64,000 bases of DNA from Cytobacillus depressus (GCF_008923245.1 NZ_WBOS01000012.1:58646-122645), one strand, 5' to 3'; positions 1-8,545 are shown, numbered from the stretch's first letter. Numbers and translations are program-made. Notes: a model not told the origin generated them from the sequence alone.

Positions 1-46
1 CACAAAAATACTGCGACACACCAATTCATACACAGGGGGCCATTCA

Positions 47-904
47 ATGATTAATACGGTAAATACAAAAGTTGAATTAGCACAATTCTTGCAGGATAAT
101 TTAGATTTTTATACAAAAGAGTGGATTCAATATTTACAAAGAAACAAAAGTTACCTTACCACATTAATGAAAGAACATAATCTTCTTGAAGAATACGAAA
201 TGGAAGGAAATCCAATTATTAAAGTCGTTGCAGGAAACATCCTTGAGTTAAAAACAGAATTAATTATGGATCATGCACGGGATAGAGGGAGTAAAAGTGC
301 CAAATCTGACTTTCCAATCCATTTATCTTTAGAACTTTTTCAATCAGCCCGCGGCATTATCTGGAATGCCATTAAAGAGTTTTATTCAGAATCGAATAAC
401 TCATTAAGCATGGAGGAGTTTTTTGCATTAGAACGCTATATAAACGATATTATCGATTTATATATTGACTCCCATACGTCATATTATGTTAGTTACAAGG
501 ATGAGTTGTTAAAGAGCCATCGTGAAACTTTTGATGAATTATCTGTTCCAATCATCCCAATTGCCGAAGGAGTGTGTATCCTTCCAGTAGTTGGAACGGT
601 TGATACTTATCGGGCCAAAAAAATTCGCGAAAAAACTCTCTTTAGAGTAAAAGAGTTAAAAGCCGAGCAATTAATCATTGATCTTTCAGGTGTTCCTTAT
701 ATCGATACATCTGTTGTGAATCACTTATTTAAAATAGTAAAAGGCATAAAAATATTGGGCTGCTCTACGATCCTAACAGGAATTAATCCTGATACTGCGG
801 AAACGATGATTGAACTCGGAATCGAAATCGATAATGAGGTAAAAACAAGATCTGATCTACAACAGGCTTTGCAGGATATACGCCCATTCATAAGCCGAAA
901 ATAA
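47..904 (+). CDS. RsbR-family stressosome protein (RsbR_N + STAS)
   Basis: This is a 285-residue protein. The N-terminal half (about 1-150) is helical, as in the globin-like sensor domain of RsbR paralogues, and the C-terminal part (about 165-280) is a STAS domain. Thr187 (in VGTVDT) and Thr221 (in VPYIDT) are 34 residues apart, the same spacing as the two RsbT-phosphorylated threonines of B. subtilis RsbRA (171 and 205). In the family these proteins build the cytoplasmic stressosome that releases RsbT to activate sigma-B. The ATG follows a GGGGG ribosome site. No rsbS, rsbT or rsbU is adjacent, so this is an orphan paralogue like RsbRC or RsbRD. Which paralogue it is, and what it senses, cannot be told. 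Confidence 0.85.
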   Translation: MINTVNTKVELAQFLQDNLDFYTKEWIQYLQRNKSYLTTLMKEHNLLEEYEMEGNPIIKVVAGNILELKTELIMDHARDRGSKSAKSDFPIHLSLELFQSARGIIWNAIKEFYSESNNSLSMEEFFALERYINDIIDLYIDSHTSYYVSYKDELLKSHRETFDELSVPIIPIAEGVCILPVVGTVDTYRAKKIREKTLFRVKELKAEQLIIDLSGVPYIDTSVVNHLFKIVKGIKILGCSTILTGINPDTAETMIELGIEIDNEVKTRSDLQQALQDIRPFISRK

Positions 905-976
905 GTTTGTTCATGTCGTCTGCGCTAGTGATTACTTCGAACATCAAGGCATGTTCAATGACAATTAAAATACACC

Positions 977-1016
977 AAAAAGCACATTTCCAATAAAAGT
1001 AGGAAATGTGCTTTTT
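977..1016. terminator. Bidirectional terminator between rsbR-like and MFS genes
   Basis: A 15-bp perfect inverted repeat (AAAAAGCACATTTCC and its complement) has a 10-base loop and A/T runs on both sides. It can serve the converging genes on either side. Confidence 0.85.
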
Positions 1017-1020
1017 CGAA

Positions 1021-2547
1021 TTAGTTTTCTGCTAATTTTGCTAATTTATTGCCTTCAGGCTTTTTTGCCATCGGATCCTCTGTCTGTTTGGAACGCTTAA
1101 TAAAGAAAGCAAGTACAAGGGCTACACCCGCGATAAAGGTTGCCACGAAGAAAGCATCATTAATCCCTTCCAGCATTGCCTTCATCATAATTTGCTGCTT
1201 CATTTCGGCGGCTGCAGATGCAGATACCTGCCCTGTCGCATGCTTCATCGCTTCAGCGGCCAATTCAGTGGCATGTGTTTCCGTCCGATTAGACATCAGT
1301 GTAACTAGTAAAGCTGTACCAATTGCACCAGATACTTGGTTCAAAGTATTGTTCATTGCCGTACCATGTGGGTAGAAACGTGCCGGAAGCTGATTTAAAC
1401 CATTTGTCGAAACCGGCATCATCACCATCGAAATTCCAAGCATTCGAATAGAGTTTAAAATAATCAAATGAGTATAAGTCGTATCTAGTGAAAGCTTGCT
1501 AAAATAATAAGTAGTTATGGTTGTAATTGCTAAACCAATGACAGCCAATATTCTTCCACCAATTTTATCAAATAATTTCCCTGTAATAGGTGACATAAGT
1601 GCCATAAGAATCGCTCCAGGCAACATCATTAATCCTGCATCCATCGGTGATATCCCGCGAATCGTCTGCACATAAATCGGAAGTAATAACATTCCCGAGA
1701 ACATGGCCATATTTAATACCATACTGATAGATGAGGATAAGGCAAACATCGGATACTTAAAGACGCCAAAGTTAAGCATCGGGCGTTCCATTTTAGATTG
1801 ACGTAAAATAAACCAGATAAGAGCAACTACACCAATAATAATGGTTAAATATACTTGTGGGCTATCCCAGCCATTTTTCCCTGCCGAACTAAATCCATAT
1901 AGCAAACCCCCAAAACCTGCACTTGATAAAAGAACGGAAAGGAAATCTAAGCGAATTTCCACCTTATCTTTCTTATCTTTAAGCAGGAAAAAGCCTACTA
2001 ATAGAACGATGACAGCAATTGGCGTCACAAAATGGAACAGCATTCTCCAATCATAATTCTCAATAATCCAGCCTGATAATGTCGGACCGATTGCTGGCGC
2101 TGCCATCATAATTAATCCGAAAAACCCCATTGCCGTTCCTCTTTTTTCAATTGGGAAACTAACTAGCATCACATTCATTAATAGCGGCATCATAATAGCT
2201 GAGCCAGATGCTTGAATCATTCTTCCCGCCAATAGCAATGGAAAGGCATGAGCAAAGCCTGCTAAAACCGTTCCGATCGTAAATAATCCGATAGCAATCA
2301 AAAATAAATGTCTAACTGAATATTTTTGAATTAAGAAGGCAGTAGTTGGAATTAATACGCCATTTACTAACATAAAGCCAGTCGTTAGCCACTGGACAGT
2401 AGAAGGTTCCACTTTAAGGTCCATCATGATTGATGGAAGTGCTATATTTAGTAATGTATTATTTAAAAATGTAATAAAAGCTCCGATCATTAAAATCGCC
2501 AGAATCCCGTAGGGTGGACGATTTGATTTTTTTATGGAATTTTCCAT
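1021..2547 (-). CDS. DHA2-family MFS drug efflux transporter (14 TM)
   Basis: The 508 residues have about 14 hydrophobic segments, as in the DHA2 (EmrB/QacA/LmrB) branch of the major facilitator superfamily. Family hallmarks include TVQWLTTGFML in the N-terminal half, LAGRMIQASGSAIMMP (a motif C-like antiporter signature follows near GPTLSGWI) and a hydrophilic C-terminal tail. Such proteins use the proton gradient to expel drugs or toxic compounds. The start has an AGGGGGAAAG ribosome site just upstream. A TetR regulator is divergently placed 180 bp away and probably represses this gene. Substrate is unknown. Confidence 0.9.
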   Translation of the reverse strand: MENSIKKSNRPPYGILAILMIGAFITFLNNTLLNIALPSIMMDLKVEPSTVQWLTTGFMLVNGVLIPTTAFLIQKYSVRHLFLIAIGLFTIGTVLAGFAHAFPLLLAGRMIQASGSAIMMPLLMNVMLVSFPIEKRGTAMGFFGLIMMAAPAIGPTLSGWIIENYDWRMLFHFVTPIAVIVLLVGFFLLKDKKDKVEIRLDFLSVLLSSAGFGGLLYGFSSAGKNGWDSPQVYLTIIIGVVALIWFILRQSKMERPMLNFGVFKYPMFALSSSISMVLNMAMFSGMLLLPIYVQTIRGISPMDAGLMMLPGAILMALMSPITGKLFDKIGGRILAVIGLAITTITTYYFSKLSLDTTYTHLIILNSIRMLGISMVMMPVSTNGLNQLPARFYPHGTAMNNTLNQVSGAIGTALLVTLMSNRTETHATELAAEAMKHATGQVSASAAAEMKQQIMMKAMLEGINDAFFVATFIAGVALVLAFFIKRSKQTEDPMAKKPEGNKLAKLAEN

Positions 2548-2559
2548 TCACTTTCCCCC

Positions 2560-2575
2560 TATACACTAAGTCTAT
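2560..2575. promoter_or_regulatory. Candidate TetR operator near the MFS start
   Basis: ATACACTAAGTCTAT (2561-2575) is an inverted repeat of 7-bp arms with one mismatch pair. A related sequence, ATACAGTGAGTCTAA, lies at 2696-2710 next to the divergent regulator. Being repeated at both ends of the intergenic region suggests binding sites for the TetR protein. This is inferred from symmetry only. Confidence 0.45.
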
Positions 2576-2695
2576 AATTTTGTACTCGTGTTTCACAGAA
2601 CAATATCATATACCATGTGTTCAATTTTTGCAATAAGAAAATGCTTATATTTATTAAGTTTGTCTAAAATAAAAAAGTAATGTACTATATTTTTA

Positions 2696-2710
2696 TACAG
2701 TGAGTCTAAA
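2696..2710. promoter_or_regulatory. Second candidate TetR operator
   Basis: This is a direct-repeat relative of the palindrome at 2561-2575 (11 to 12 of 15 positions equal). It lies about 20 bp before the preferred ATG of the TetR gene, where a bound repressor would give autoregulation. Confidence 0.4.
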
Positions 2711-2729
2711 TTATTTTAAAGGTGATCAA

Positions 2730-3629
2730 ATGAATGCTAGAAAGCAACATGTAATAAAAGTTGCCCATCAATTATTTATGGAAAAAGGATTTCAGACAAC
2801 ATCCATTCAAGATATTTTACAATTAAGCGGGATTTCAAAAGGAACGTTTTATAATTATTTTTCATCTAAAAACGAATTATTAATCGCCCTTTTTAAGTCA
2901 ATATATAAACAGCTCGAAAAGGATCGAAATGATTTACTAATAGGACAAGATCCGTCTAATATAGAGATCTTTATTAAACAAATTGAATTACAGTTGGAAA
3001 CAAATCGATCAAATAAGCTGATTTCTCTTTTTGAGGAGGTCTATTTCTCGAGCGATGAGGACCTTAAGCAATTGATTAAGAGAGGCCATTTAAGCATTCT
3101 TCGCTGGACATACAATCGTTTCATTGATATCTTCGGCGAAAGCAAAAGACCCTATTTACTGGATTGCTCCATCATGTTTATGGGTATTTTGCAGCATAAT
3201 CTTAAATACAATGGAATGGCCCATAACTCAAATGCAAACATATATAAAATCGTCCGTTATAGTGTCAATCGAATTGTAAAAATTGTGAATGAGGTAGCTG
3301 AATCTGGGGATCAATTACTAGGACCTGAATTGCTAGAAAACTGGCTACCCAAATGCAAAGGGAACACAGTAGATTTCCATAACGACGTGATAAACACAGT
3401 TTCGGAGTTAAAAAAAGAGTTAGCCAACCATGAAAACCAAACCAAGTTTTGCGAATTACTGGATTTTATTCAAGAGGAATTATTGGATTCAAAAAAACCG
3501 CGAAGATTTCTCATAGATATAGCTCTTCAAACACTGACAATGGAAAAAACATTTTTGGAAAATAAGGAACTTAATAAGCTTGAACATCTGATTGCAGCAC
3601 ATTTTACTCAAATTGAGGAAACAGACTAA
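2730..3629 (+). CDS. TetR/AcrR-family transcriptional regulator
   Basis: The N-terminus is a classic TetR helix-turn-helix: a helix ending in LFMEKGFQTTSIQDIL, then SGISKGTFYNYFSSKNELL. The remaining residues (about 60-299) form the helical ligand/dimer domain and have no diagnostic sequence. At 299 residues it is longer than most TetR proteins (about 190-220). I chose ATG at 2730 because AAAGGTGA precedes it; an in-frame GTG at 2700 has no good ribosome site. It diverges from the DHA2 exporter, the usual layout of a local drug-pump repressor. Confidence 0.85.
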   Translation: MNARKQHVIKVAHQLFMEKGFQTTSIQDILQLSGISKGTFYNYFSSKNELLIALFKSIYKQLEKDRNDLLIGQDPSNIEIFIKQIELQLETNRSNKLISLFEEVYFSSDEDLKQLIKRGHLSILRWTYNRFIDIFGESKRPYLLDCSIMFMGILQHNLKYNGMAHNSNANIYKIVRYSVNRIVKIVNEVAESGDQLLGPELLENWLPKCKGNTVDFHNDVINTVSELKKELANHENQTKFCELLDFIQEELLDSKKPRRFLIDIALQTLTMEKTFLENKELNKLEHLIAAHFTQIEETD

Positions 3630-3642
3630 AGGTTCATTGGAC

Positions 3643-3676
3643 TTAACGCCATCACTGGTGTTAATAGCATTTTTCT
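3643..3676 (+). terminator. Terminator after TetR gene
   Basis: A perfect 9-bp stem (TTAACGCCA and complement) with a TCAC loop lies 14 bases after the TetR stop, followed by a short T-rich stretch. Confidence 0.6.
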
Positions 3677-3800
3677 AGATCTCTTTTAGATTAGATCTTT
3701 CTCAGAAAACTTTAATCTGCCTTTAAATTGTTTGTAATGTTAATAATTTATTCTTATAACCAAGGAACAACATACTAAAAAATATAGGAGGTTGTTTACT

Positions 3801-4013
3801 TTGGTAAAAAACTTTAACGTAAACAAAAAATTATTTAAAGGCCAATTTCACGAAAGACATACGTTTTCAGTAAATTTTCAAGGAAATGAATATCAAGGAA
3901 TTTATCATAATGGTAAGATTTCTTGGTTCAATCCTCAACCCATAAATCATATCAAAGAAAAGTATTTAGCTATTATGGAATCCATCGTTCATAAAAAAAT
4001 GTGTTATAGATAA
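3801..4013 (+). CDS. Small YheE-like protein (DUF5342 type)
   Basis: This is a small soluble protein of 70 residues rich in aromatic and basic residues (FSVNFQGNEYQGIYHNGKISW). The pattern of two beta strands with GIYHNGKI resembles the YheE/DUF5342 family of Bacillus, whose function is unknown. A TTG at 3801 is preferred over the TTG at 3792 because the latter directly abuts the TAGGAGG ribosome site (3785-3791), whereas 3801 is 9 bases away. It is followed by a strong terminator, so it is probably monocistronic. Family assignment is from memory of the motif and is moderate. Confidence 0.65.
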   Translation: MVKNFNVNKKLFKGQFHERHTFSVNFQGNEYQGIYHNGKISWFNPQPINHIKEKYLAIMESIVHKKMCYR

Positions 4014-4018
4014 TTGAT

Positions 4019-4054
4019 AAAAGACCCTTTCCTGATAGCGGAAAGGGTCTTTCG
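4019..4054. terminator. Terminator after small YheE-like gene
   Basis: A 13-bp inverted repeat (AAAGACCCTTTCC and complement) with a short loop, flanked by A and T runs, can act on both strands. Confidence 0.8.
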
Positions 4055-4138
4055 ATATATTTTACTTAGAATGATAGAACGTTTTGCTAAACAGAGTAAG
4101 CTCTTCAATTCTTGCTTTGTCCGGCTCTATATGTTTTG

Positions 4139-4873
4139 TTAATTTAACGTTCGCTTTAAGAATTCCCTTGTCCGCTCTTGGGTTGGATGGTTGAAAATTT
4201 GCTCCGGGCTTCCTTCTTCGGCAATGACTCCTTTATCCATGAAAACGACCCGGTCAGAAACTTCTTTCGCAAATTCCATTTCATGGGTCACAATCAACAT
4301 GGTTAACCCTGTGTCTGCAAGCTCCTTCATGACCTTCAGTACTTCTCCTACCATCTCGGGATCCAGTGCCGATGTAGGTTCATCAAACAGCATCACATCC
4401 GGTTCCATTGAAAGGGCTCTAGCAATCGCTACACGCTGCTTTTGACCACCTGACAATTGTTTGGATTTCGCATTTACGTATTTATCCATACCGACAATTT
4501 TCAAATATTTCATCGCAATTTTTTCGGCTTCTTCTTTCGAACGCTTTAACACCTTTACTTGCCCGACAACACAATTGCTTAAGACCGTATGATTATTAAA
4601 TAGGTTAAACTGCTGAAAAACCATTCCAAGCTTTGTACGGTAAGCGTGGATGTCATGTTTATCGTCTAAAATATTTTCGCCATTGTAAATAATTTGCCCG
4701 CCGCTTGGTTTTTCTAAAAGATTCACACAGCGAAGAAGAGTAGATTTACCAGACCCAGACGAGCCAATGATGCAGACAACTTCTCCTTTGTTCACTGAAA
4801 AGTCAATGTCTTTTAATACTTCATGCGTTCCAAAGGATTTGCTTAAATGCTGTATATCAATTACTTTTTCCAT
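4139..4873 (-). CDS. Amino-acid ABC transporter ATPase (probable lysine importer)
   Basis: This 244-residue protein is a complete polar amino-acid ABC ATPase. It has Walker [10 protein letters not shown] (about 37-45), a Q-loop in VFQQFNLF, the ABC signature LSGGQKQR, Walker [14 protein letters not shown] and the switch His in VTHE. It would power uptake together with the permease at 5078-5803 and the lipoprotein at 5901-6749. An AGGAGC ribosome site precedes the ATG. It is the last gene of the operon and is separated from the permease by a 183-bp interspersed repeat. The lysine riboswitch upstream of the operon points to lysine as the substrate; the protein sequence alone would only say polar amino acid. 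Confidence 0.92.
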   Translation of the reverse strand: MEKVIDIQHLSKSFGTHEVLKDIDFSVNKGEVVCIIGSSGSGKSTLLRCVNLLEKPSGGQIIYNGENILDDKHDIHAYRTKLGMVFQQFNLFNNHTVLSNCVVGQVKVLKRSKEEAEKIAMKYLKIVGMDKYVNAKSKQLSGGQKQRVAIARALSMEPDVMLFDEPTSALDPEMVGEVLKVMKELADTGLTMLIVTHEMEFAKEVSDRVVFMDKGVIAEEGSPEQIFNHPTQERTREFLKRTLN

Positions 4874-4892
4874 ATATGCTCCTCCTTCGATT

Positions 4893-5075
4893 TTGTCTAG
4901 CTCCAGCGCCTAGGGGCTCGAGGTCATAAGTCAATCTGTCAAAAAGGTTAAAGAACAACCTTTCTGCCAGCTTGCCTAATGCTTGTCGCCCCTGACCACT
5001 AAGGAAAGCTTCTTAGAATAGTCATCGCAGGAACAATTTGATCTGTAATTGTTCCGAAGGCGCTTGCGCTTTTCT
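4893..5075. repeat. Interspersed repeat with CTAGCTCCAGCGCC / GGCGCTTGCGCTTTT ends
   Basis: A noncoding 183-bp element fills the gap between permease and ATPase genes. It begins TGTCTAGCTCCAGCGCC and ends GGCGCTTGCGCTTTT, with internal hairpins such as AAGGTT/AACCTT. Ends of this kind recur in many Bacillaceae genomes (known from experience, not searched here). A collapsed copy lies at 5825-5853 in the same operon. Confidence 0.7.
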
Positions 5076-5077
5076 GA

Positions 5078-5803
5078 TTAACGAGCTTTTGTTTCAATCA
5101 TGCTGTAGTTTTCCGGGCCATCTAGTTTTCTTTCAAAATAGCGCAGAATTAAGGTGACCGTAAATGTCATAACGAAATACAGAACACAAGCTACAAAGAA
5201 TGGTTCAAAGTATTTGAAGCTGATGCCTGCCACTGTTTTTGTCTGGAAATATAATTCCGTCACTCCAATAACGTTCAGGACGGACGTATCTTTAATATTA
5301 ATGATAAACTGATTACCAGTAGCTGGTAAAATATTACGGATCACTTGCGGCAATACTACGTTAAGCATAGTTTGCACATGATTCATACCAACTGCCTGAG
5401 CGGCTTCAAATTGTCCTCTGTCGATAGAAATAACCCCGCCGCGAACAATTTCCGCCATATAAGCTCCCGTATTAATGGATACGATCACGATTGCTGCAAC
5501 TGTTACGTTCATATCAATGCCAAAAGCTAAAGCAGAACCATAAAAAATAACCATGGCCTGTACAATCATCGGTGTTCCTCGGAAAAACTCTATATACATA
5601 GAAAGAATAGCATTAACTATTTTTAAAAATATGCGTTTGAATTTTTTTTCAGGCACAGGAATTGTACGTATGACTCCTGCCAATAAACCTATAATTCCGC
5701 CAATGACTGTTCCAATGATGGAAACAAAGAGTGTCATCCCTGCTCCCCGAAGGAACATCGGCCAGTTGTTTGCAACCATTGTTAAAATATATTCTAAGCT
5801 CAT
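5078..5803 (-). CDS. Amino-acid ABC transporter permease (probable lysine importer)
   Basis: The 241 residues have about five hydrophobic segments and the inner-membrane His/Glu/Gln-type permease signature. The EAA loop reads EAAQAVGMNHVQTMLNVVLPQ (split here as EAAQAVGMNH then the VVLPQ end), which docks the ATPase. The family forms homodimers or heterodimers in the cytoplasmic membrane. A GGGGG ribosome site precedes the ATG. It lies between the binding-protein gene and the ATPase gene. With only one permease gene present, a homodimer is expected. Confidence 0.92.
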   Translation of the reverse strand: MSLEYILTMVANNWPMFLRGAGMTLFVSIIGTVIGGIIGLLAGVIRTIPVPEKKFKRIFLKIVNAILSMYIEFFRGTPMIVQAMVIFYGSALAFGIDMNVTVAAIVIVSINTGAYMAEIVRGGVISIDRGQFEAAQAVGMNHVQTMLNVVLPQVIRNILPATGNQFIINIKDTSVLNVIGVTELYFQTKTVAGISFKYFEPFFVACVLYFVMTFTVTLILRYFERKLDGPENYSMIETKAR

Positions 5804-5824
5804 ACTTACCCCCTATTAGAAATC

Positions 5825-5853
5825 GAAAGCGCCAGGCGCTGAAGCTAGACAGA
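5825..5853. repeat. Collapsed copy of the CTAGCTCCAGCGCC element
   Basis: Read on the minus strand, CTGTCTAGCTTCAGCGCC is joined directly to GGCGCTTTC. These are the two ends of the 4893-5075 element with its centre missing. Confidence 0.55.
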
Positions 5854-5860
5854 ATTTAAA

Positions 5861-5888
5861 TACCGGCTGCAAAAGGATGCAGCCGGTA
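5861..5888 (-). terminator. Intercistronic stem-loop after binding-protein gene
   Basis: A perfect 11-bp stem (TACCGGCTGCA and complement) with a 6-base loop lies 12 bases after the binding-protein stop. It has no long T-run. Such hairpins commonly stabilise or partly terminate the transcript, giving more binding protein than permease. Confidence 0.6.
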
Positions 5889-5900
5889 TTCACTTCTATA

Positions 5901-6749
5901 TTATTCTGCTGCTGGTTGACTTTTCACCGCAGTATCCATAATATTTTGGCGTTCTTCTTCAGAAATACCTGATAAGATTTCGTTGATTTTACCTGTTAAT
6001 TCACTGCCTTTTTTAAGTCCAACTGCTACAGCTGTATCAGCCTCATCTGCTTTGAATCCATCTTTAAATTCAACCATAGCAAAGTTACCATTAGCTGAAG
6101 AAGCACTAATTCCTTCAGGACGTTCTGATACATACCCATCAATTATTCCTGACTCTAAAGCGACACGCATCGCAGGGAAATTGTCCATAGCCGGCTTTTT
6201 CTGTACGCCTTCAATTTGATCAATGACAGCATAGTGAGATGTATTTAACTGACCAGTCACTTTTGCCCCTTTGAAATCTTGGATAGAAGTAGCCCCTTCG
6301 AAAGGTCCACCCTTTTTAACGACCATAACAAAATGTGAAGTATAGTAGTTTTCTGAGAAGTCTATCGTTTTCTTACGCTCTTCAGTTGGGGACATACCTG
6401 CAATAATGGCATCCAATTTGCCTGATTGTAATGCCGGAACAAGCCCATCCCATTCCGTTTTCACAATGACTAATTTTTTACCTAAACCTTCAGCAATTTT
6501 CTTGGCGATTTCTACGTCATATCCGCCTGCATACTCAGCATTGCCATCGATTTTCACACCGCCATTGGAATCATCTAATTGTGTCCAGTTGAATGGAGCA
6601 TATCCCGCTTCCATCCCTACTCTAAAAACTCCCTCTGATTCTTCAGATTTATCTGTAGTTTTTCCCGCATCACTGCTTGTGCCACATCCTGCCAATAACA
6701 GAATCATAGATAAAGACATGGCTAATAATATTGATAATTTTTTCCTCAT
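5901..6749 (-). CDS. Amino-acid ABC transporter substrate-binding lipoprotein (probable lysine)
   Basis: A signal peptide with basic start MRKKLS and lipobox LLLAGC shows a membrane-anchored lipoprotein. The rest is a family-3 periplasmic-binding fold, with AGYAPFNW near the mature start, YDVEIAKKIAEGLGKK, and SPTEERKKTIDFSENYY. I prefer the ATG at 6749 (282 residues), about 9 bases from AAAGGAG; ATG at 6755 is too close, and longer readings lack a ribosome site and would bury the signal peptide. It is the first gene behind the lysine riboswitch, so high lysine should switch it off. Lysine specificity is inferred from that leader. Confidence 0.92.
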   Translation of the reverse strand: MRKKLSILLAMSLSMILLLAGCGTSSDAGKTTDKSEESEGVFRVGMEAGYAPFNWTQLDDSNGGVKIDGNAEYAGGYDVEIAKKIAEGLGKKLVIVKTEWDGLVPALQSGKLDAIIAGMSPTEERKKTIDFSENYYTSHFVMVVKKGGPFEGATSIQDFKGAKVTGQLNTSHYAVIDQIEGVQKKPAMDNFPAMRVALESGIIDGYVSERPEGISASSANGNFAMVEFKDGFKADEADTAVAVGLKKGSELTGKINEILSGISEEERQNIMDTAVKSQPAAE

Positions 6750-6860
6750 GTCCATACTCTCCTTTTGTCCTAGTAGTTTAGTATATTTCCGCGTTAAAAA
6801 AGGTATGCCTGCCACTTATCACAAAAGTGGGATTGTTTATTTTATTTCGTCTTTTAACAA

Positions 6861-6893
6861 AATAAAAAGAGACCTAAGGAAAACTCAGGTCTC
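6861..6893 (-). terminator. Attenuator terminator of the lysine riboswitch
   Basis: On the minus strand GAGACCTGAG pairs with CTTAGGTCTC and is followed by TTTTTATTTTG. It lies 43 bases beyond the aptamer and 112 bases before the binding-protein ATG, as expected for a ligand-controlled terminator. Confidence 0.85.
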
Positions 6894-6935
6894 GTTACAT
6901 GCATTTTAGCCTAAAGTCCTCTTCTTTTCCCTTCA

Positions 6936-7112
6936 TGAGATAGCACCCCTCAATAAACCGGGAAGTTTATTGAGACAGTCCTGTAGCTATTAACTACAGA
7001 CCCAGCTAAATAATATTGAGAATATTATTAGCTTCGGCGATATTTCCTTCTCGTTAGCATCATGGCTTCTCAAACTCCACTAAAGACTGTTAAATATCGC
7101 GCCTCTACCTCA
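6936..7112 (-). ncRNA. Lysine riboswitch (L-box) aptamer
   Basis: Read on the minus strand, the leader has the L-box landmarks: TGAGGTAGAGGCGCGA at the 5' side, AGTGGAG with GAGAAGCC, CGCCGAAGC, GCTGGGTCTG, GGACTGTC and GGGGTGCTATCTCA. The closing helix P1 pairs 7105-7112 with 6936-6943 over eight base pairs (one G-U). L-boxes sense lysine in Bacillus lysC and in transporter genes, causing premature termination. It controls the ABC importer operon at 4139-6749. Confidence 0.93.
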
Positions 7113-7148
7113 CTAGTAAAAGTGAGGCCTTATTAAATTGTTACATGT

Positions 7149-7177
7149 AGTCTATTACAAACAGTGGTTCATGTCAA
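7149..7177 (-). promoter_or_regulatory. Sigma-A promoter of the lysine-riboswitch operon
   Basis: On the minus strand there is TTGACA (7177-7172), a 17-base spacer and TAGACT (7154-7149). It is correctly placed about 35 bases before the aptamer. Confidence 0.8.
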
Positions 7178-7226
7178 GATACCTAGAATTGTTGGGAGAA
7201 AGAACCTCTTTGCGCGTTTTTATAGA

Positions 7227-7490
7227 TAGCTATCAAGAATTACTAGACTTGAGGAATTTTGAATGTGCTATGAGACATTCATAGTGAGCGTTTTGGGAGG
7301 GGAACTTGGATAACGAGTGCTATGAAGTGGTCATGGCGACCCTTTGAGATGGCGAACTCGGAAAACACGTACCATGAACCACTCATGGCGACCGTTTGTG
7401 ATGGAGTCTTCGGAAAACGAGTACTATGAACCTTTCATGGAGTGCGTTTGAGATGGCGACTTCGGAAAACGTGTGCTATGAAAAGGAATG
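7227..7490. repeat. 52-bp tandem repeat array 1 (about 4-5 degenerate copies)
   Basis: The anchor TCATAG/TCATGG recurs at 7279, 7331, 7383 and 7435, exactly 52 bp apart, inside units like GAAAACGAGTACTATGAACC. An older, more decayed unit may precede. The units resemble those of the larger array at 63070-63790. It lies between the terminator of the GNAT gene and the promoter of the lysine operon. No gene is seen in it. Confidence 0.85.
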
Positions 7491-7533
7491 TCCGGTATAA
7501 AAACATTGATGGCTCATGGGTAAGATGAGGCAT

Positions 7534-7579
7534 TAAAAAAAGCTGTCCGGGAAGACAGTTAATCGACTTCTGGACAGCA
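7534..7579 (-). terminator. Terminator after GNAT acetyltransferase
   Basis: On the minus strand GCTGTCC pairs with GGACAGC across a long loop that can itself pair further, followed by TTTTTTT. It sits just after the stop at 7596. Confidence 0.75.
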
Positions 7580-7595
7580 CCATTTTCACTATTGT

Positions 7596-8411
7596 TTATT
7601 TCTCGTAATAATCTTGGGAGTGATAGGCTCTAAATCCGATAGATTCATAAAGCCGTAAAGCATTGGCATTTTTGGCTTCTACTTCTAGAAAAATAGGAAA
7701 ACCAGTTTGATGCTCCTTAATTACCGCATTCGTTAGCGCTTTTCTGCCAATCCCCTGTCCTTGATATTCAGGAAGGATTGCAAATCCATAAATCCAAGCT
7801 TCTCCATCGGTGCGGGAGATGCGCATTTTTCCAACAGACTTCTCACCAGACATGACAATATAATATTGATCCATATCCCATCTTGGTCGTCTATTATATT
7901 CTCTTGCCTCATCTTCTTTAAAACCAAAGCATTGCACATTTAATTGAACCTCTAATTCAAAGTCGTCGGGAGTGGATAATCTTAGTTTGACCTCTTCATT
8001 TTCAGACAAATCCTTTTCTTCCCATTTCATTTGATGCTCGGAAAATGCATAGGAGCATGGAATTGTTTGCAAAAATTTCTTCGCAGACTGTGAATTTGAA
8101 GGTGCATTTAAGAGAATCTGTGTAAAGCCCCTTTCATTTACTGCTTGTAAAGCAGTATGATAAAGCTCAGTAAAGATTCCTTTTCTACGAAACTCAGGAT
8201 GAACCATCCCACATAATTCAACTTTATTTCCAAACCCATATAGAGCGATAAATCCTACTAGCTGCCCGTCCTCATAATGTAAAAAGTCATTTGTCTCATT
8301 TTCTGGGCGCTCATTTAACATCTCCCAATTAAGCTTTAACTCAAATGACTCATTCGCCTCGCAAGCTTGTTGCAGCTCTTTAATGTCCAGTAATTGTTTA
8401 CTAGTTAACAA
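7596..8411 (-). CDS. GNAT-family N-acetyltransferase (two GNAT domains)
   Basis: The 271 residues contain two Gcn5-related acetyltransferase modules. The first (about 20-140) has MVHPEFRRKGIFTELY and the second (about 140-271) has FAILPEYQGQGIGRKAL; both match the V-x-P-x-x-R/Q-x-x-G-x-G/A acetyl-CoA pyrophosphate loop. The second domain ends with NALRLYESIGF, the usual GNAT beta5-alpha4 stretch. Start is TTG, supported by AAGGGGGAA about 9 bases upstream. The acceptor substrate cannot be told. It stands alone with its own terminator. Confidence 0.88.
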   Translation of the reverse strand: MLTSKQLLDIKELQQACEANESFELKLNWEMLNERPENETNDFLHYEDGQLVGFIALYGFGNKVELCGMVHPEFRRKGIFTELYHTALQAVNERGFTQILLNAPSNSQSAKKFLQTIPCSYAFSEHQMKWEEKDLSENEEVKLRLSTPDDFELEVQLNVQCFGFKEDEAREYNRRPRWDMDQYYIVMSGEKSVGKMRISRTDGEAWIYGFAILPEYQGQGIGRKALTNAVIKEHQTGFPIFLEVEAKNANALRLYESIGFRAYHSQDYYEK

Positions 8412-8545
8412 GAATGTTCCCCCTTGAATTAAATCAATCCTGACTTAGTGGGTAAATGTCGTCGGCCGCATTTCACTGCGCTGGTGATACTTTGTACATA
8501 AAGGTTGCTAAACTAACCGACTACGTTTCTTTAAAAAATAATGAC

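Noticed and set aside
905..960. Shared sequence around CTGCGCTAGTGAT at about 920 and CTGCGCTGGTGAT at about 8478
   Set aside because: Only about 30 loosely similar bases; may be a decayed repeat but cannot be told from chance here.
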